Shown here one piece after another: positions 1-8,727 of a DNA stretch of 28,106 bases. A program made the position numbers and the translations under genes. The notes under the pieces were generated by a model, which was not told the origin of the DNA, searched no databases, and saw only the letters and a list, made by a program, of their open reading frames with translations. Origin of the DNA: an uncultured bacterium (GTDB taxonomy: Bacteria > Bacillota > Clostridia > Lachnospirales > Lachnospiraceae); assembly GCA_905216215.1 (NCBI GenBank), contig CAJMSZ010000030.1, positions 1 to 28,106 on the forward strand, in the 5' to 3' direction. How positions within the stretch are numbered: position 1 is the stretch's first letter; each line of letters starts with the position of its first letter.

Positions 1-956
1 TGAAAACAGGACAATTTAAGCAAATCTATCTTCTCTATGGAGAGGAAGCATACTTGAAGAAACAGTATAAAGACCGGTTTGTGAAAGCTATGCTGCCAGA
101 GGAGGATACCATGAATCTGGCTTATTATGAGGGCAAAAATACCAATCCGAAGGAAATTATTGATTTGGCAGAAACCCTTCCTTTTTTTGCAGAGCGGAGA
201 GTAATCGTGATGGAAAATACAGGGTTTTTCAAAAACGCCTCACCAGAACTGGCAGAATATGTGAAACAGATGCCGGAGACTACTTACATGATTTTCGTGG
301 AAGAGGAAGTAGATAAGCGCGGAAAACTTTATAAGGCGGTAAAAGATAAAGGGCATATTGTAGAACTTACGAGGCAGGACGAGCGGACGCTGGTGCGTTG
401 GATTCTGGGAATGGCGAAGAAGGAAGGAAAGCAGATGAGTGAATCTGCGGCCCGGTATCTTCTTGCTAAAGTAGGAAATGATATGGAAAATGTACAGAAA
501 GAACTGGAGAAGCTCTTCTGTTATGCCATGCATCAGACAGAAATCAGTGTGAAGGAAATCGATGAAGTGTGTGTGACCCAGATATCGAATCATATTTTTG
601 ATATGGTAGATGCGGTATCGACCAAGAACCAGAAGAAAGCACTTGATTATTATTACGATTTGCTCGCGCTGAAAGAACCGCCCATGCGGATTCTGTTTTT
701 GCTCACTCGGCAGTTCCGTATTTTAATGGAAGTCAAAGAACTGGAAAGTCTTGGATATGCGCCAAAGGATGTTGCGTCCAAGATAGGAATTATGCCATTT
801 CTTGTAGGAAAATACCGTGTTCAGGCAAAGGCATTTACCAAGAAAGAATTACGGATGATTTTGGAGGACGGCATACGTGCAGAGGAAGATGTAAAGACAG
901 GAAAAATCGGAGATGTGCTTTCTGTTGAGATGTTCCTGATTCAGTATAGTATGTAA
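1..956 (+). CDS. holA: DNA polymerase III subunit delta (5' end cut by window edge)
   Basis: HolA is the delta subunit of the clamp loader; it opens the beta sliding clamp so that it can be loaded on primed DNA. The open reading frame runs from the left window edge: codons from position 3 read KTGQFKQIYLLYGEEAYLKK, the conserved N-terminal AAA+-like start of Lachnospiraceae HolA. The first bases TG may be the end of an ATG or an internal codon, so the true start lies at or just before the window edge. A TTG at 54 is therefore not the start. The rest matches the family: a delta N-terminal domain (LPFFAERRVIVMENTGFF), then the helical collar region (PPMRILFLLTRQFRILMEVKEL) and a C-terminal GKIGDVLSVEMFLIQ. 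The stop is TAA at 954-956. A 74-base gap with no gene separates it from the next CDS. Confidence 0.93.
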   Translation, partial: KTGQFKQIYLLYGEEAYLKKQYKDRFVKAMLPEEDTMNLAYYEGKNTNPKEIIDLAETLPFFAERRVIVMENTGFFKNASPELAEYVKQMPETTYMIFVEEEVDKRGKLYKAVKDKGHIVELTRQDERTLVRWILGMAKKEGKQMSESAARYLLAKVGNDMENVQKELEKLFCYAMHQTEISVKEIDEVCVTQISNHIFDMVDAVSTKNQKKALDYYYDLLALKEPPMRILFLLTRQFRILMEVKELESLGYAPKDVASKIGIMPFLVGKYRVQAKAFTKKELRMILEDGIRAEEDVKTGKIGDVLSVEMFLIQYSM

Positions 957-1030
957 TATTGCAGATAGTAGAGACTGGTAGTTGCTGCGTAAATATGCAG
1001 GAAAATCATAAGAAATCATAGGAGACTGGA

Positions 1031-1768
1031 ATGGCAGGGAAATTATATGGTGTGGGAGTTGGTCCCGGTGACCCGGAGCTGCTTACCATGAAAGGACTGC
1101 GCCTGATTTGTGAAGCAGATGTGATTGTAGCACCGGGGCGAGAAGCCCAAAAGAGTGTTGCGTATCGGATTGCAGAGCAGGCAGTTGCACTGGCAGGTAA
1201 AAAAGCACAGAATATTTTTGCAGAAAAAGAATTACTATCCGTTCCAATGCCCATGGAAAAGGATGAAGCGAAGCTTGCAAAAGCTCATAACAAGGGGATA
1301 GAGAGTATCCGAAAGTATTTGGACAAAGAAAAAATGGTTGTGTTTCTTACATTAGGGGATCCGACGATTTATTCTACGTATTTATATTTACACAAACGGC
1401 TGACGGAGGCCGGGTACCTTACAGAGCTTGTCAGTGGAGTACCATCTTTCTGCTCGGCAGCGGCAAGGCTGAATATGGGGCTTGTGGAACGGGCAGAGGC
1501 ACTTCATGTCATACCGGCATCTTACAGTCTTGAAATTTCAGAAGGACTGGAGAGGTCTATTCGTCTGCCGGGAACGAAAGTGCTGATGAAATCCGGAAAA
1601 TGTATGAAGAATATAAAAGAAAAACTTATTGAGGAAGAAGCAGACATATATATGATTGAAAACTGTGGAATGGAAGAAGAAAAAGTCTATACTTCTGCAG
1701 GACAGATACCTGATAATTCCAGTTATTATTCTCTGATTATTATGAAGGACAGAATGAAATCGGAATGA
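1031..1768 (+). CDS. cbiL: Precorrin-2 C20-methyltransferase (cobalt-factor II type)
   Basis: It is predicted to transfer a methyl group from S-adenosylmethionine to C20 of precorrin-2 or cobalt-factor II in corrin (vitamin B12) synthesis, in the cytosol. The 245-residue protein has the tetrapyrrole methylase fold signatures: GVGVGPGDPELLT at residues 7-19, LTLGDPTIYSTY at about 107-117 and VSGVPSF at 134-140. The KGLRLICEADVIVAPG stretch is typical of CobI/CbiL rather than of CobJ, CobM or SUMT. The length is normal for the family. The ATG follows an AGGAGA ribosome site at about 1020. It sits alone between holA and lepA, with no other cobalamin gene in view and no room for a cobalamin riboswitch in the 74-base upstream gap. 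Other family methylases are possible, but C20 is the best fit. Confidence 0.86.
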   Translation: MAGKLYGVGVGPGDPELLTMKGLRLICEADVIVAPGREAQKSVAYRIAEQAVALAGKKAQNIFAEKELLSVPMPMEKDEAKLAKAHNKGIESIRKYLDKEKMVVFLTLGDPTIYSTYLYLHKRLTEAGYLTELVSGVPSFCSAAARLNMGLVERAEALHVIPASYSLEISEGLERSIRLPGTKVLMKSGKCMKNIKEKLIEEEADIYMIENCGMEEEKVYTSAGQIPDNSSYYSLIIMKDRMKSE

Positions 1769-1806
1769 TAAAGATAAAATAGAAAGTAGTAGGAGAAAAA
1801 GAAATT

Positions 1807-3618
1807 ATGCATATGGACCAAAAGAAAATTCGCAATTTTTGTATCATTGCCCATATTGACCATGGCAAATCTACGCTTGCAGACCGTATTATTGAAATGA
1901 CGGGCTTGCTTACAAGCAGAGAAATGCAGGCACAGGTTCTGGACAACATGGATTTGGAAAGAGAACGTGGAATCACGATTAAATCCCAGGCAGTCCGCAC
2001 CGTATATAAGGCAAAAGACGGAGAAGAATATATTTTCAATCTCATTGACACACCGGGGCATGTGGACTTTAATTATGAAGTATCCCGCAGTCTTGCTGCT
2101 TGTGACGGAGCGATTCTGGTTGTAGATGCAGCACAGGGGGTAGAGGCACAGACACTGGCCAACGTGTACCTGGCACTGGATCATGACCTGGATGTAGTTC
2201 CGGTCATTAATAAGGTTGATCTGCCAAGTGCAGAGCCACAGCGTGTTATTGAGGAAATTGAAGATATTATTGGAATTGAGGCACAGGATGCACCGCAGAT
2301 TTCCGCGAAAACCGGATTAAATGTAGAAGATGTGCTGGAACAGATTGTGCAGAAGGTGCCGGCTCCTACAGGAGACCCGGATGCACCCCTTCAGGCATTG
2401 ATTTTTGATTCTCTTTATGATTCTTATCGAGGAGTCATTGTATTCTGTCGAATTAAAGAAGGGTGTATCCGAAAGGGGACACCGATTCAGATGATGGCTA
2501 CGGGAGCAAAGGCTGATGTGGTGGAAGTAGGATATTTTGGCGCAGGTCAGTTTATTCCTTGTGAAGAGCTTTCTGCCGGAATGGTAGGTTATTTCACTGC
2601 CAGTCTGAAAAATGTAAAAGACACACGCGTAGGTGATACGGTTACGGATTCTTCCAGACCGGCAGCAGAGCCTCTTCCGGGTTACAAGAAGGTAAATCCC
2701 ATGGTTTACTGTGGAATGTATCCGGCAGACAGCGCCAAGTATCCGGATTTGAGAGATGCATTGGAAAAGCTGCAACTCAACGATGCGGCACTTTATTTTG
2801 AGCCGGAGACTTCGCTGGCACTTGGATTTGGATTCCGTTGTGGATTCCTTGGACTGCTCCACCTGGAAATCATTCAGGAGAGACTGGAGAGAGAATACAA
2901 TCTGGATTTGGTGACAACTGCACCGGGTGTTATTTACAAGGTCCATAAGACAAATGGTGATGTGATTGAACTGACGAACCCATCTAATTTGCCCGATCCA
3001 TCAGAGATTGATTATATGGAAGAACCTATGGTTAAAGCAGAAATCATGGTAACGACAGAATTTATCGGAGCGATTATGGATTTGTGTCAGGAACGGCGCG
3101 GAGAATATCTTGGAATGGAATATATTGAGGAAACAAGGGCATTACTTACCTATAACCTTCCGTTGAATGAGATTATTTACGATTTCTTCGATGCATTGAA
3201 ATCCCGTTCCAGAGGATATGCGTCTTTCGATTATGAGCTAACCGGATACGTGAAATCAGAACTCGTGAAGCTGGACATTCTGGTCAACAAAGAAGAAGTG
3301 GATGCATTATCTTTCATAGTATTTGCGGGAAGCGCCTATGAGAGAGGTCGCAAGATGTGTGAAAAATTAAAAGAGGAAATTCCACGTCAGTTATTTGAAA
3401 TTCCGATTCAGGCTGCGGTTGGTGGCAAAATCATTGCACGTGAGACGGTCAGAGCCATGCGCAAGGATGTTCTTGCGAAATGTTATGGCGGTGATATTTC
3501 GCGTAAGAAGAAGCTGCTGGAAAAGCAGAAAGAAGGAAAGAAAAGAATGCGTCAGGTGGGAAGTGTAGAAATCCCACAGAAAGCCTTTATGAGCGTATTG
3601 AAGTTGGATGAAAAATAA
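1807..3618 (+). CDS. lepA: Elongation factor 4 (LepA), ribosome back-translocating GTPase
   Basis: LepA is a translational GTPase that acts on the 70S ribosome or during 30S biogenesis. The 603-residue length is standard. The GTPase motifs are intact: G1 AHIDHGKST at residues 15-23, G2 RGITIKS at 54-60, G3 DTPGH at 81-85, G4 NKVD at 135-138, then a G5-like SAKTG. The LepA-specific C-terminal domain is present (KCYGGDISRKKKLLEKQKEGKKRMRQVG, 'KAFMSVLKLD'). The start at ATG 1807 is 11 bases after AGGAG (1791-1795); a second ATG at 1813 is further away. The 3' end overlaps hemW by 11 bases, which indicates coupled translation. The lepA-hemW-hrcA order is widely conserved in Firmicutes. Confidence 0.97.
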   Translation: MHMDQKKIRNFCIIAHIDHGKSTLADRIIEMTGLLTSREMQAQVLDNMDLERERGITIKSQAVRTVYKAKDGEEYIFNLIDTPGHVDFNYEVSRSLAACDGAILVVDAAQGVEAQTLANVYLALDHDLDVVPVINKVDLPSAEPQRVIEEIEDIIGIEAQDAPQISAKTGLNVEDVLEQIVQKVPAPTGDPDAPLQALIFDSLYDSYRGVIVFCRIKEGCIRKGTPIQMMATGAKADVVEVGYFGAGQFIPCEELSAGMVGYFTASLKNVKDTRVGDTVTDSSRPAAEPLPGYKKVNPMVYCGMYPADSAKYPDLRDALEKLQLNDAALYFEPETSLALGFGFRCGFLGLLHLEIIQERLEREYNLDLVTTAPGVIYKVHKTNGDVIELTNPSNLPDPSEIDYMEEPMVKAEIMVTTEFIGAIMDLCQERRGEYLGMEYIEETRALLTYNLPLNEIIYDFFDALKSRSRGYASFDYELTGYVKSELVKLDILVNKEEVDALSFIVFAGSAYERGRKMCEKLKEEIPRQLFEIPIQAAVGGKIIARETVRAMRKDVLAKCYGGDISRKKKLLEKQKEGKKRMRQVGSVEIPQKAFMSVLKLDEK

Positions 3619-4762
3619 GATGAAAGATTTAGAAATCTATATCCACATCCCATTTTGTGTGAAAAAATGTGCATATTGTGATTTCCTTTCAGGTCCATCA
3701 GATGAGAAAAGCAGGGAAGCTTATGTGAATCTGCTCTGTGATGAGATCGCAGTCTGCACAGGGAAAATAGAAGAATATCAGGTGTCTACCGTCTTTTTTG
3801 GCGGTGGGACACCTTCTGTTTTAAATGGGGAGCAGATAGAAAGGATTATGCAAAGCTTGCGGCAGATGTTCCATTTCAGGCAAGATGCAGAGATTACGTT
3901 AGAAGCCAATCCCGGGACAGTAAGTGAAGAAAAGTTGCTTTCTTATAAGAGGGCAGGAATCAACCGGCTTAGCATTGGACTTCAGTCTGCACACGATGAA
4001 GAATTGAAGCGGCTGGGAAGAATCCATACTTTTTCTGGATTTCTGGACACCTATCATATGGCAAGGGCCTGTGGATTTGAAAATATAAATATAGATTTGA
4101 TTTCTGCCATTCCCGGACAGACGGTAGAGAGCTGGTGTGAAACGCTGCAAACAGTTCTGGCCCTGTCACCGGAGCACATCTCTGCGTACAGCCTGATTAT
4201 AGAACCGGGAACACCGTTTTATGACATGTATGGAGAAGACGGCGATGAAAGTCATCAGAAGATAAAACTGCCGTCGGAAGAAGATGAGAGAATCATGTAC
4301 TGGAAGACGAAAGAAATTTTGGCAGAGGCAGGATATGCCCGCTATGAGATCTCAAATTATGCAAAGCCGGGCTATGAATGTAGACATAATATAGGTTACT
4401 GGGAACGGACGTCATATCTGGGATTTGGAACAGGAGCCTCTACCTTGTTTGAAGAAAAACGTTATACGAACCCTCCTGATATAGAAACTTACAGAATTTC
4501 CTATGAAGAAAAATTTCATGGCGAAAGTCTTGCGCGGGAGGAACAGATGGAAGAATTTATGTTTCTAGGTCTTCGCATGATGCAAGGGGTATCTAGAACT
4601 GCATTTTGGGAAAAGTTCGGGGAGAATATAGAAAATATATATGGAGAACAAATCCACAAATTAAAAGATATCAAACTGTTGGAAGAAAGAGGGGACAGAA
4701 TTCGTCTGACAGAAAAGGGCATTGATGTCAGCAATGCCGTGTTTGTGGAATTTATGTTTTGA
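3608..4762 (+). CDS. hemW: Radical SAM heme chaperone HemW
   Basis: HemW binds heme and delivers it to apo-enzymes. It is a homologue of coproporphyrinogen dehydrogenase HemN but lacks that activity. The 384-residue protein has the radical SAM cluster C17-x3-C21-x2-C24. The next motif is C-D-F (CAYCDF); HemN proper carries another Cys at that place, so HemW is favoured. GGGTPS follows at 65-70 and the HemN-type C-terminal domain at about 290-384 (FMFLGLRMMQGVS). The ORF opens 11 bases inside lepA at ATG 3608. An alternative in-frame ATG lies at 3620, right after the lepA stop; neither has a strong ribosome site, so the start is uncertain by four codons. It is the last gene before a terminator at about 4903-4954. 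Confidence 0.95.
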   Translation: MKNKMKDLEIYIHIPFCVKKCAYCDFLSGPSDEKSREAYVNLLCDEIAVCTGKIEEYQVSTVFFGGGTPSVLNGEQIERIMQSLRQMFHFRQDAEITLEANPGTVSEEKLLSYKRAGINRLSIGLQSAHDEELKRLGRIHTFSGFLDTYHMARACGFENINIDLISAIPGQTVESWCETLQTVLALSPEHISAYSLIIEPGTPFYDMYGEDGDESHQKIKLPSEEDERIMYWKTKEILAEAGYARYEISNYAKPGYECRHNIGYWERTSYLGFGTGASTLFEEKRYTNPPDIETYRISYEEKFHGESLAREEQMEEFMFLGLRMMQGVSRTAFWEKFGENIENIYGEQIHKLKDIKLLEERGDRIRLTEKGIDVSNAVFVEFMF

Positions 4763-4812
4763 TATAGAATTTTAGAATGTGTATTTGAGCACCTTTGTAA
4801 ACCTGAGGTTTC

Positions 4813-4888
4813 TCGCTTAGGCTGAACGCACTGTGTGCTTACGCATTGCAAGCTCAAAGCCTGACAGCTTTTCGCTTAGGCTGAACGC
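4813..4888. repeat. Two direct copies of a 17-bp word in the hemW-hrcA gap
   Basis: The word TCGCTTAGGCTGAACGC occurs at 4813-4829 and again exactly at 4872-4888, 59 bases apart start to start. The preceding bases are similar too (TTC versus TTT). The interval between them contains GC-richer bases than the surrounding intergenic DNA. It could be a short dispersed (REP-like) repeat or the trace of a local duplication. Only two copies exist here, so it is not a CRISPR array. Confidence 0.7.
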
Positions 4889-4902
4889 CTTATAAAAAAA
4901 CT

Positions 4903-4954
4903 AAAAACCAGCCGGGAACAAGTAAACTTGTACCGTCTGGTTTTCATTTTTTTT
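4903..4954 (+). terminator. Intrinsic terminator after hemW
   Basis: AAAACCAG (4904-4911) pairs with CTGGTTTT (4937-4944). Inside it, CGG pairs with CCG and ACAAGT with ACTTGT. The stem is followed by a run of Ts (4947-4954). It closes the holA/cbiL/lepA/hemW group and separates it from the heat-shock operon. Confidence 0.85.
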
Positions 4955-4992
4955 GCAATGCTAAACAGATTATAAAAATATTATAAACAGGG

Positions 4993-5021
4993 TTGACAAT
5001 GGTTTTTGTTAGTGGTAAATT
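4993..5021 (+). promoter_or_regulatory. Sigma-A promoter of the hrcA operon
   Basis: A perfect -35 TTGACA (4993-4998) is followed after 17 bases by TAAATT (5016-5021). Transcription would start near 5028, placing the CIRCE element in the first bases of the transcript, as expected for HrcA-controlled operons. Confidence 0.75.
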
Positions 5022-5038
5022 TATACACGTAAGAAATG

Positions 5039-5065
5039 TTAGCACTCGAAAATAATGAGTGCTAA
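5039..5065 (+). promoter_or_regulatory. CIRCE element (HrcA operator)
   Basis: TTAGCACTC (5039-5047), nine bases, then GAGTGCTAA (5057-5065): an exact match to the established CIRCE consensus. HrcA binds this inverted repeat and represses the operon until heat or unfolded protein titrates GroE. It lies between the promoter and the hrcA ribosome site. It is the only copy in the window, so hrcA, grpE, dnaK and dnaJ should be controlled together. Confidence 0.97.
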
Positions 5066-5080
5066 TAAATGGAGAGGGGG

Positions 5081-6130
5081 ATGCATATGGATATGATACA
5101 AGAGCTGAGTGAACGTAAGCAGAAGATTCTGCATGCAATCATTAAGAATTATCTTGAGACTGGCGAGCCGGTTGGTTCACGTACCATTTCCAAGTATACG
5201 GACTTGAATCTGAGTTCTGCTACGATTCGTAATGAGATGGCAGATTTGGAAGAGTTGGGTTATATTATGCAACCTCATACATCAGCCGGAAGAATTCCTT
5301 CAGATAAGGGATATCGATGGTATGTCGATATGCTTATGAGTGAGAAGGTTCAGGAAGTTACGGAGATGAAGGAACAGATGCTTGAGAAAGCAGACCGAAT
5401 TGAGTTACTTCTGAAACAGGCTGCCAAGGTTCTTGCAAATAATACGAATTATGCTTCTATGATTTCGACTCCTGTGTTTAACAGGAATAAGGTGAAGTTC
5501 ATTCAACTGTCACCGCTTGATGAGACACAGCTTATTGTTGTGGTGGTTATGGAAGGTAATATCGTGAAGAACCAGATTGTGACTCTGGATGAACCATTGG
5601 ATAATGAAGCACTTTTGAAGCTGAACATGCTTCTGAATACTTCACTTAATGGGATGGCTTTAGAAGAGGTGAATCTGGGACTGATAGCGAAGCTGAAGGA
5701 GCAGGCAGGCATTCACAGCAGTGTGATGAGCCATGTGATTGATGCAGTAGCCAACGTCATTCAGGTAAGCGAGGATATGGAGATATATACCAGTGGTACA
5801 ACAAATATTTTCAAGTATCCGGAGCTTAGCGACAAGGAAAGTGCACAAGATATTATCAGTGCATTTGAAGAAAAGCAACAGTTAGCTTCTCTGGTAAATA
5901 AGACTATCGCTCATGGTGATAATAAAGATATTCAGGTTTACATCGGTGATGAGTCTGATGTGGAAAATATGAAGGACTGTAGTGTTGTGACCGCAACCTA
6001 TGAGTTGGGTGAGGGCATGCAGGGAACGATAGGAATTATAGGACCGAAGCGAATGGACTACGAACATGTTATGAAGACTTTGAAGACACTTATGACAGAG
6101 TTGGATGACATTTTTCATAAAGATGATTGA
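5081..6130 (+). CDS. hrcA: Heat-inducible transcription repressor HrcA
   Basis: HrcA is the repressor that binds CIRCE; it autoregulates this operon and usually also groESL. The protein has an N-terminal winged helix (ERKQKILHAIIKNYLETGEP, then SSATIRNEMADLEELGYI), the signature TSAGRIPSDKGYRWYVD, a GAF-like central domain and the C-terminal GTIGIIGPKRMDYEHVM. Three in-frame ATGs compete (5069, 5081, 5087). The purine-rich GGAGAGGGGG at 5071-5080 lies downstream of the first and serves the other two, so 5081 (349 residues) or 5087 is more likely than 5069, which would start four bases after CIRCE with no ribosome site. It is the first gene of the operon; grpE follows after 23 bases. Confidence 0.96.
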   Translation: MHMDMIQELSERKQKILHAIIKNYLETGEPVGSRTISKYTDLNLSSATIRNEMADLEELGYIMQPHTSAGRIPSDKGYRWYVDMLMSEKVQEVTEMKEQMLEKADRIELLLKQAAKVLANNTNYASMISTPVFNRNKVKFIQLSPLDETQLIVVVVMEGNIVKNQIVTLDEPLDNEALLKLNMLLNTSLNGMALEEVNLGLIAKLKEQAGIHSSVMSHVIDAVANVIQVSEDMEIYTSGTTNIFKYPELSDKESAQDIISAFEEKQQLASLVNKTIAHGDNKDIQVYIGDESDVENMKDCSVVTATYELGEGMQGTIGIIGPKRMDYEHVMKTLKTLMTELDDIFHKDD

Positions 6131-6153
6131 TGAAAGAAAGGTGGAAATGACCG

Positions 6154-6777
6154 TTGGATAAAAAGAAAAAGAATGAAGAAGTTGTGAAGGAAGCTGTAGA
6201 AGAAGCAAAGAAAGCTGCAGAAAAGGAAGTAACCGAGAATGATGCAGATACAGCAAAAGAGGTGAAGGAAGAATGTTCAGAAGCTGAGAAAGAATGTTCG
6301 AAGAACGCTGAGTGTGATGATTCGAAAGCACCGAAAAAAGATAAAAAAGATGAGCAGATTGCAGATTTAACTGATAAGCTCACAAGGCAGATGGCAGAGT
6401 TTGACAATTACCGAAAGAGAACAGAAAAAGAAAAGTCTGCGATGTATGAAATCGGAGCCAAAGATGTCATTGAAAAGATTCTTCCGATTGTAGATAACTT
6501 TGAACGAGGCTTTGCAACTGTAGCTGAGGAAGAAAAGGAAAATCCATTCGTGCAGGGAATGGATAAGGTCTACAAGCAGTTGATGACAATGCTGGAAGGG
6601 TTAGGCGTAAAATCAATCGAAGCACTCGGACAGGAATTCAATCCAGACCTTCATCATGCAGTAATGCATGTGGAAGACGAGGAAGCCGGTGAAAATGTCA
6701 TCGTAGAAGAATTCCAAAAAGGATATATGTATCGTGACAGTGTTGTCAGATACAGCATGGTAAAAGTAGCAAACTAA
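6154..6777 (+). CDS. grpE: Nucleotide exchange factor GrpE (TTG start)
   Basis: GrpE is a dimeric co-chaperone that drives ADP release from DnaK. The first ~70 residues are a Lys/Glu-rich disordered or coiled segment. The long helix follows (DLTDKLTRQMAEFDNYRKRT), then the beta domain with GVKSIEALGQEFNPDLHHAV and the terminal YMYRDSVVRYSMVKVAN. At 207 residues it is of usual length. No ATG in this frame fits. The nearest ATG (6147) is out of frame and stops after four codons. A TTG at 6154 lies 9 bases after AAAGGTGG (6137-6144) and is the probable initiation codon. It is the second gene of the CIRCE operon, with dnaK 53 bases downstream. Confidence 0.95.
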   Translation: MDKKKKNEEVVKEAVEEAKKAAEKEVTENDADTAKEVKEECSEAEKECSKNAECDDSKAPKKDKKDEQIADLTDKLTRQMAEFDNYRKRTEKEKSAMYEIGAKDVIEKILPIVDNFERGFATVAEEEKENPFVQGMDKVYKQLMTMLEGLGVKSIEALGQEFNPDLHHAVMHVEDEEAGENVIVEEFQKGYMYRDSVVRYSMVKVAN

Positions 6778-6830
6778 GCAAATATTAAATGATAGAAACA
6801 ACAATGAAATGAATTTAGGAGGTCCTTGTT

Positions 6831-8690
6831 ATGGGAAAAATTATTGGAATCGATTTAGGAACAACAAATAGCTGTGTAGCCGTTATGGAAGGTGGTCAGC
6901 CGGTAGTTATCGCAAATACAGAAGGAGCAAGAACAACACCATCTGTAGTTGCATTTACAAAAACAGGAGAACGTCTTGTTGGTGAACCTGCAAAACGTCA
7001 GGCTGTAACAAACGCAGAAAAAACAATTTCTTCTATTAAGAGAGAAATGGGAACAGATTATAAAGTAGAAATTGATGGCAAGAAATATTCACCACAGGAA
7101 ATTTCAGCAATGATTCTGCAGAAGTTAAAAGCAGATGCAGAAGGATATCTTGGAGAAAAAGTTACAGAAGCAGTTATTACTGTACCGGCTTACTTCAATG
7201 ATGCTCAGCGTCAGGCAACAAAGGATGCAGGTAAGATTGCAGGACTTGATGTAAAACGTATCATCAACGAACCAACAGCAGCCGCACTTGCATATGGTCT
7301 TGATAATGAAAAAGAACAGAAAATCATGGTATACGACTTAGGTGGTGGTACATTTGATGTTTCTGTTATCGAAATCGGTGATGGTGTTATCGAAGTATTA
7401 TCAACAGCAGGTAACAACAGACTTGGTGGAGATGATTTCGATCAGAAGATTACAGATTACATGCTTGCTGATTTCAAGGCAAAAGAAGGAGTAGACTTAT
7501 CTACAGATAGAATGGCTCTTCAGAGATTGAAAGAAGCAGCAGAGAAAGCAAAGAAAGAACTTTCTTCTGCGACAACAACAAACATCAACCTTCCATTCAT
7601 CACTGCTACAGCAGAAGGTCCAAAACATTTTGATATGAACCTTACAAGAGCAAAATTTGATGAATTGACACATGATTTGGTAGAAAAGACAGCAGAACCT
7701 GTAAAACGTGCGCTCTCAGATGCTGGTATTACAGCATCAGAACTTGGTCAGGTACTTTTGGTTGGTGGTTCTACACGTATCCCGGCAGTACAGGAAGAAG
7801 TAAAACGTTTGACAGGAAAAGAACCAAGCAAATCTTTGAACCCAGACGAATGTGTAGCACTTGGCGCTTCTGTACAGGGCGGTAAGCTTGCCGGAGAAGC
7901 TGGCGCAGGCGACATCCTTCTTCTGGATGTAACTCCACTTTCACTTTCTATTGAAACAATGGGTGGTATTGCAACAAGATTGATTGAAAGAAATACAACA
8001 ATTCCTACAAAGAAGAGTCAGATTTTCTCAACAGCAGCAGATAATCAGACAGCCGTTGATATCAATGTAGTACAGGGTGAGAGACAGTTCGCGAGAGACA
8101 ACAAGTCACTCGGCCAGTTCAGACTGGATGGAATCCCACCGGCAGGACGTGGAATTCCACAGATTGAAGTAACATTTGATATTGATGCAAATGGTATTGT
8201 AAATGTATCTGCAAAAGACCTTGGAACTGGAAAAGAACAGCACATTACGATTACAGCAGGTTCTAATATGTCTGACGCTGATATTGATCGTGCAGTAAAA
8301 GAAGCAGCAGAATTTGAAGCTCAGGATAAGAAACGTAAAGAAGCAATTGATACAAAGAATGAAGCAGATTCTATGGTATTCCAGACAGAAAAAGCACTGG
8401 GCGAAGTTGGAGACAAGTTAGATGCTTCTGATAAAGCAACTGTAGAAGCCGATATTCAGGCATTGAAAGATTTACTTGCAAAGAATGCAGAAGAACTTAC
8501 AGATGCACAGGTTGCTGAAATTAAAGCTGCAAAAGAAAAATTGATGGAAAGTGCTCAGAAACTGTTTGCAAAGGTTTACGAACAGGCGCAGGGAGCTCAG
8601 GGACAGGCAGGACCGGCACCAGAAGCAGGACCGGCACCTGAAGGATATGGAGCTGACGATGTAGTAGATGGTGACTACAAAGAAGTTTAA
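6831..8690 (+). CDS. dnaK: Molecular chaperone DnaK (Hsp70)
   Basis: DnaK is the ATP-dependent Hsp70 that binds unfolded polypeptides with DnaJ and GrpE. The signatures are intact: GIDLGTTNSCVAVMEGG at the N-terminus, VYDLGGGTFDVSVIEI, and LVGGSTRIPAVQEEVKRLTG. The linker to the substrate domain reads DILLLDVTPLSLSIETMGG. The 619-residue length and the lack of the proteobacterial insert after the first ATPase subdomain are typical of Gram-positive DnaK. The C-terminal tail is rich in Ala/Pro/Gly (a repeated AGPAPE) and ends DDVVDGDYKEV. AGGAGG at about 6818-6823 gives a strong ribosome site. Codon use is visibly more biased than in neighbouring genes, as expected of a highly expressed gene. 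Confidence 0.99.
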   Translation: MGKIIGIDLGTTNSCVAVMEGGQPVVIANTEGARTTPSVVAFTKTGERLVGEPAKRQAVTNAEKTISSIKREMGTDYKVEIDGKKYSPQEISAMILQKLKADAEGYLGEKVTEAVITVPAYFNDAQRQATKDAGKIAGLDVKRIINEPTAAALAYGLDNEKEQKIMVYDLGGGTFDVSVIEIGDGVIEVLSTAGNNRLGGDDFDQKITDYMLADFKAKEGVDLSTDRMALQRLKEAAEKAKKELSSATTTNINLPFITATAEGPKHFDMNLTRAKFDELTHDLVEKTAEPVKRALSDAGITASELGQVLLVGGSTRIPAVQEEVKRLTGKEPSKSLNPDECVALGASVQGGKLAGEAGAGDILLLDVTPLSLSIETMGGIATRLIERNTTIPTKKSQIFSTAADNQTAVDINVVQGERQFARDNKSLGQFRLDGIPPAGRGIPQIEVTFDIDANGIVNVSAKDLGTGKEQHITITAGSNMSDADIDRAVKEAAEFEAQDKKRKEAIDTKNEADSMVFQTEKALGEVGDKLDASDKATVEADIQALKDLLAKNAEELTDAQVAEIKAAKEKLMESAQKLFAKVYEQAQGAQGQAGPAPEAGPAPEGYGADDVVDGDYKEV

Positions 8691-8727
8691 TAAAAAGTTG
8701 AAATAAAAATAATCAGATAAAATAGAG

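Noticed and set aside
240..593. 117-codon minus-strand open frame inside holA
   Set aside because: It is antisense to a clear holA reading frame, with no initiation signals or protein-like motif.
957..1030. Cobalamin riboswitch before the cbiL-like gene
   Set aside because: The gap is 74 bases, too short for the B12 aptamer, and no B12-box is seen.
4813..4888. Possible CRISPR array
   Set aside because: Only two repeats of 17 bases, with no further units and no cas genes.
6090..6407. 105-codon Ser/Phe-rich minus-strand open frame at the start of grpE
   Set aside because: The low-complexity composition is the mirror of the Lys/Glu-rich grpE N-terminus.
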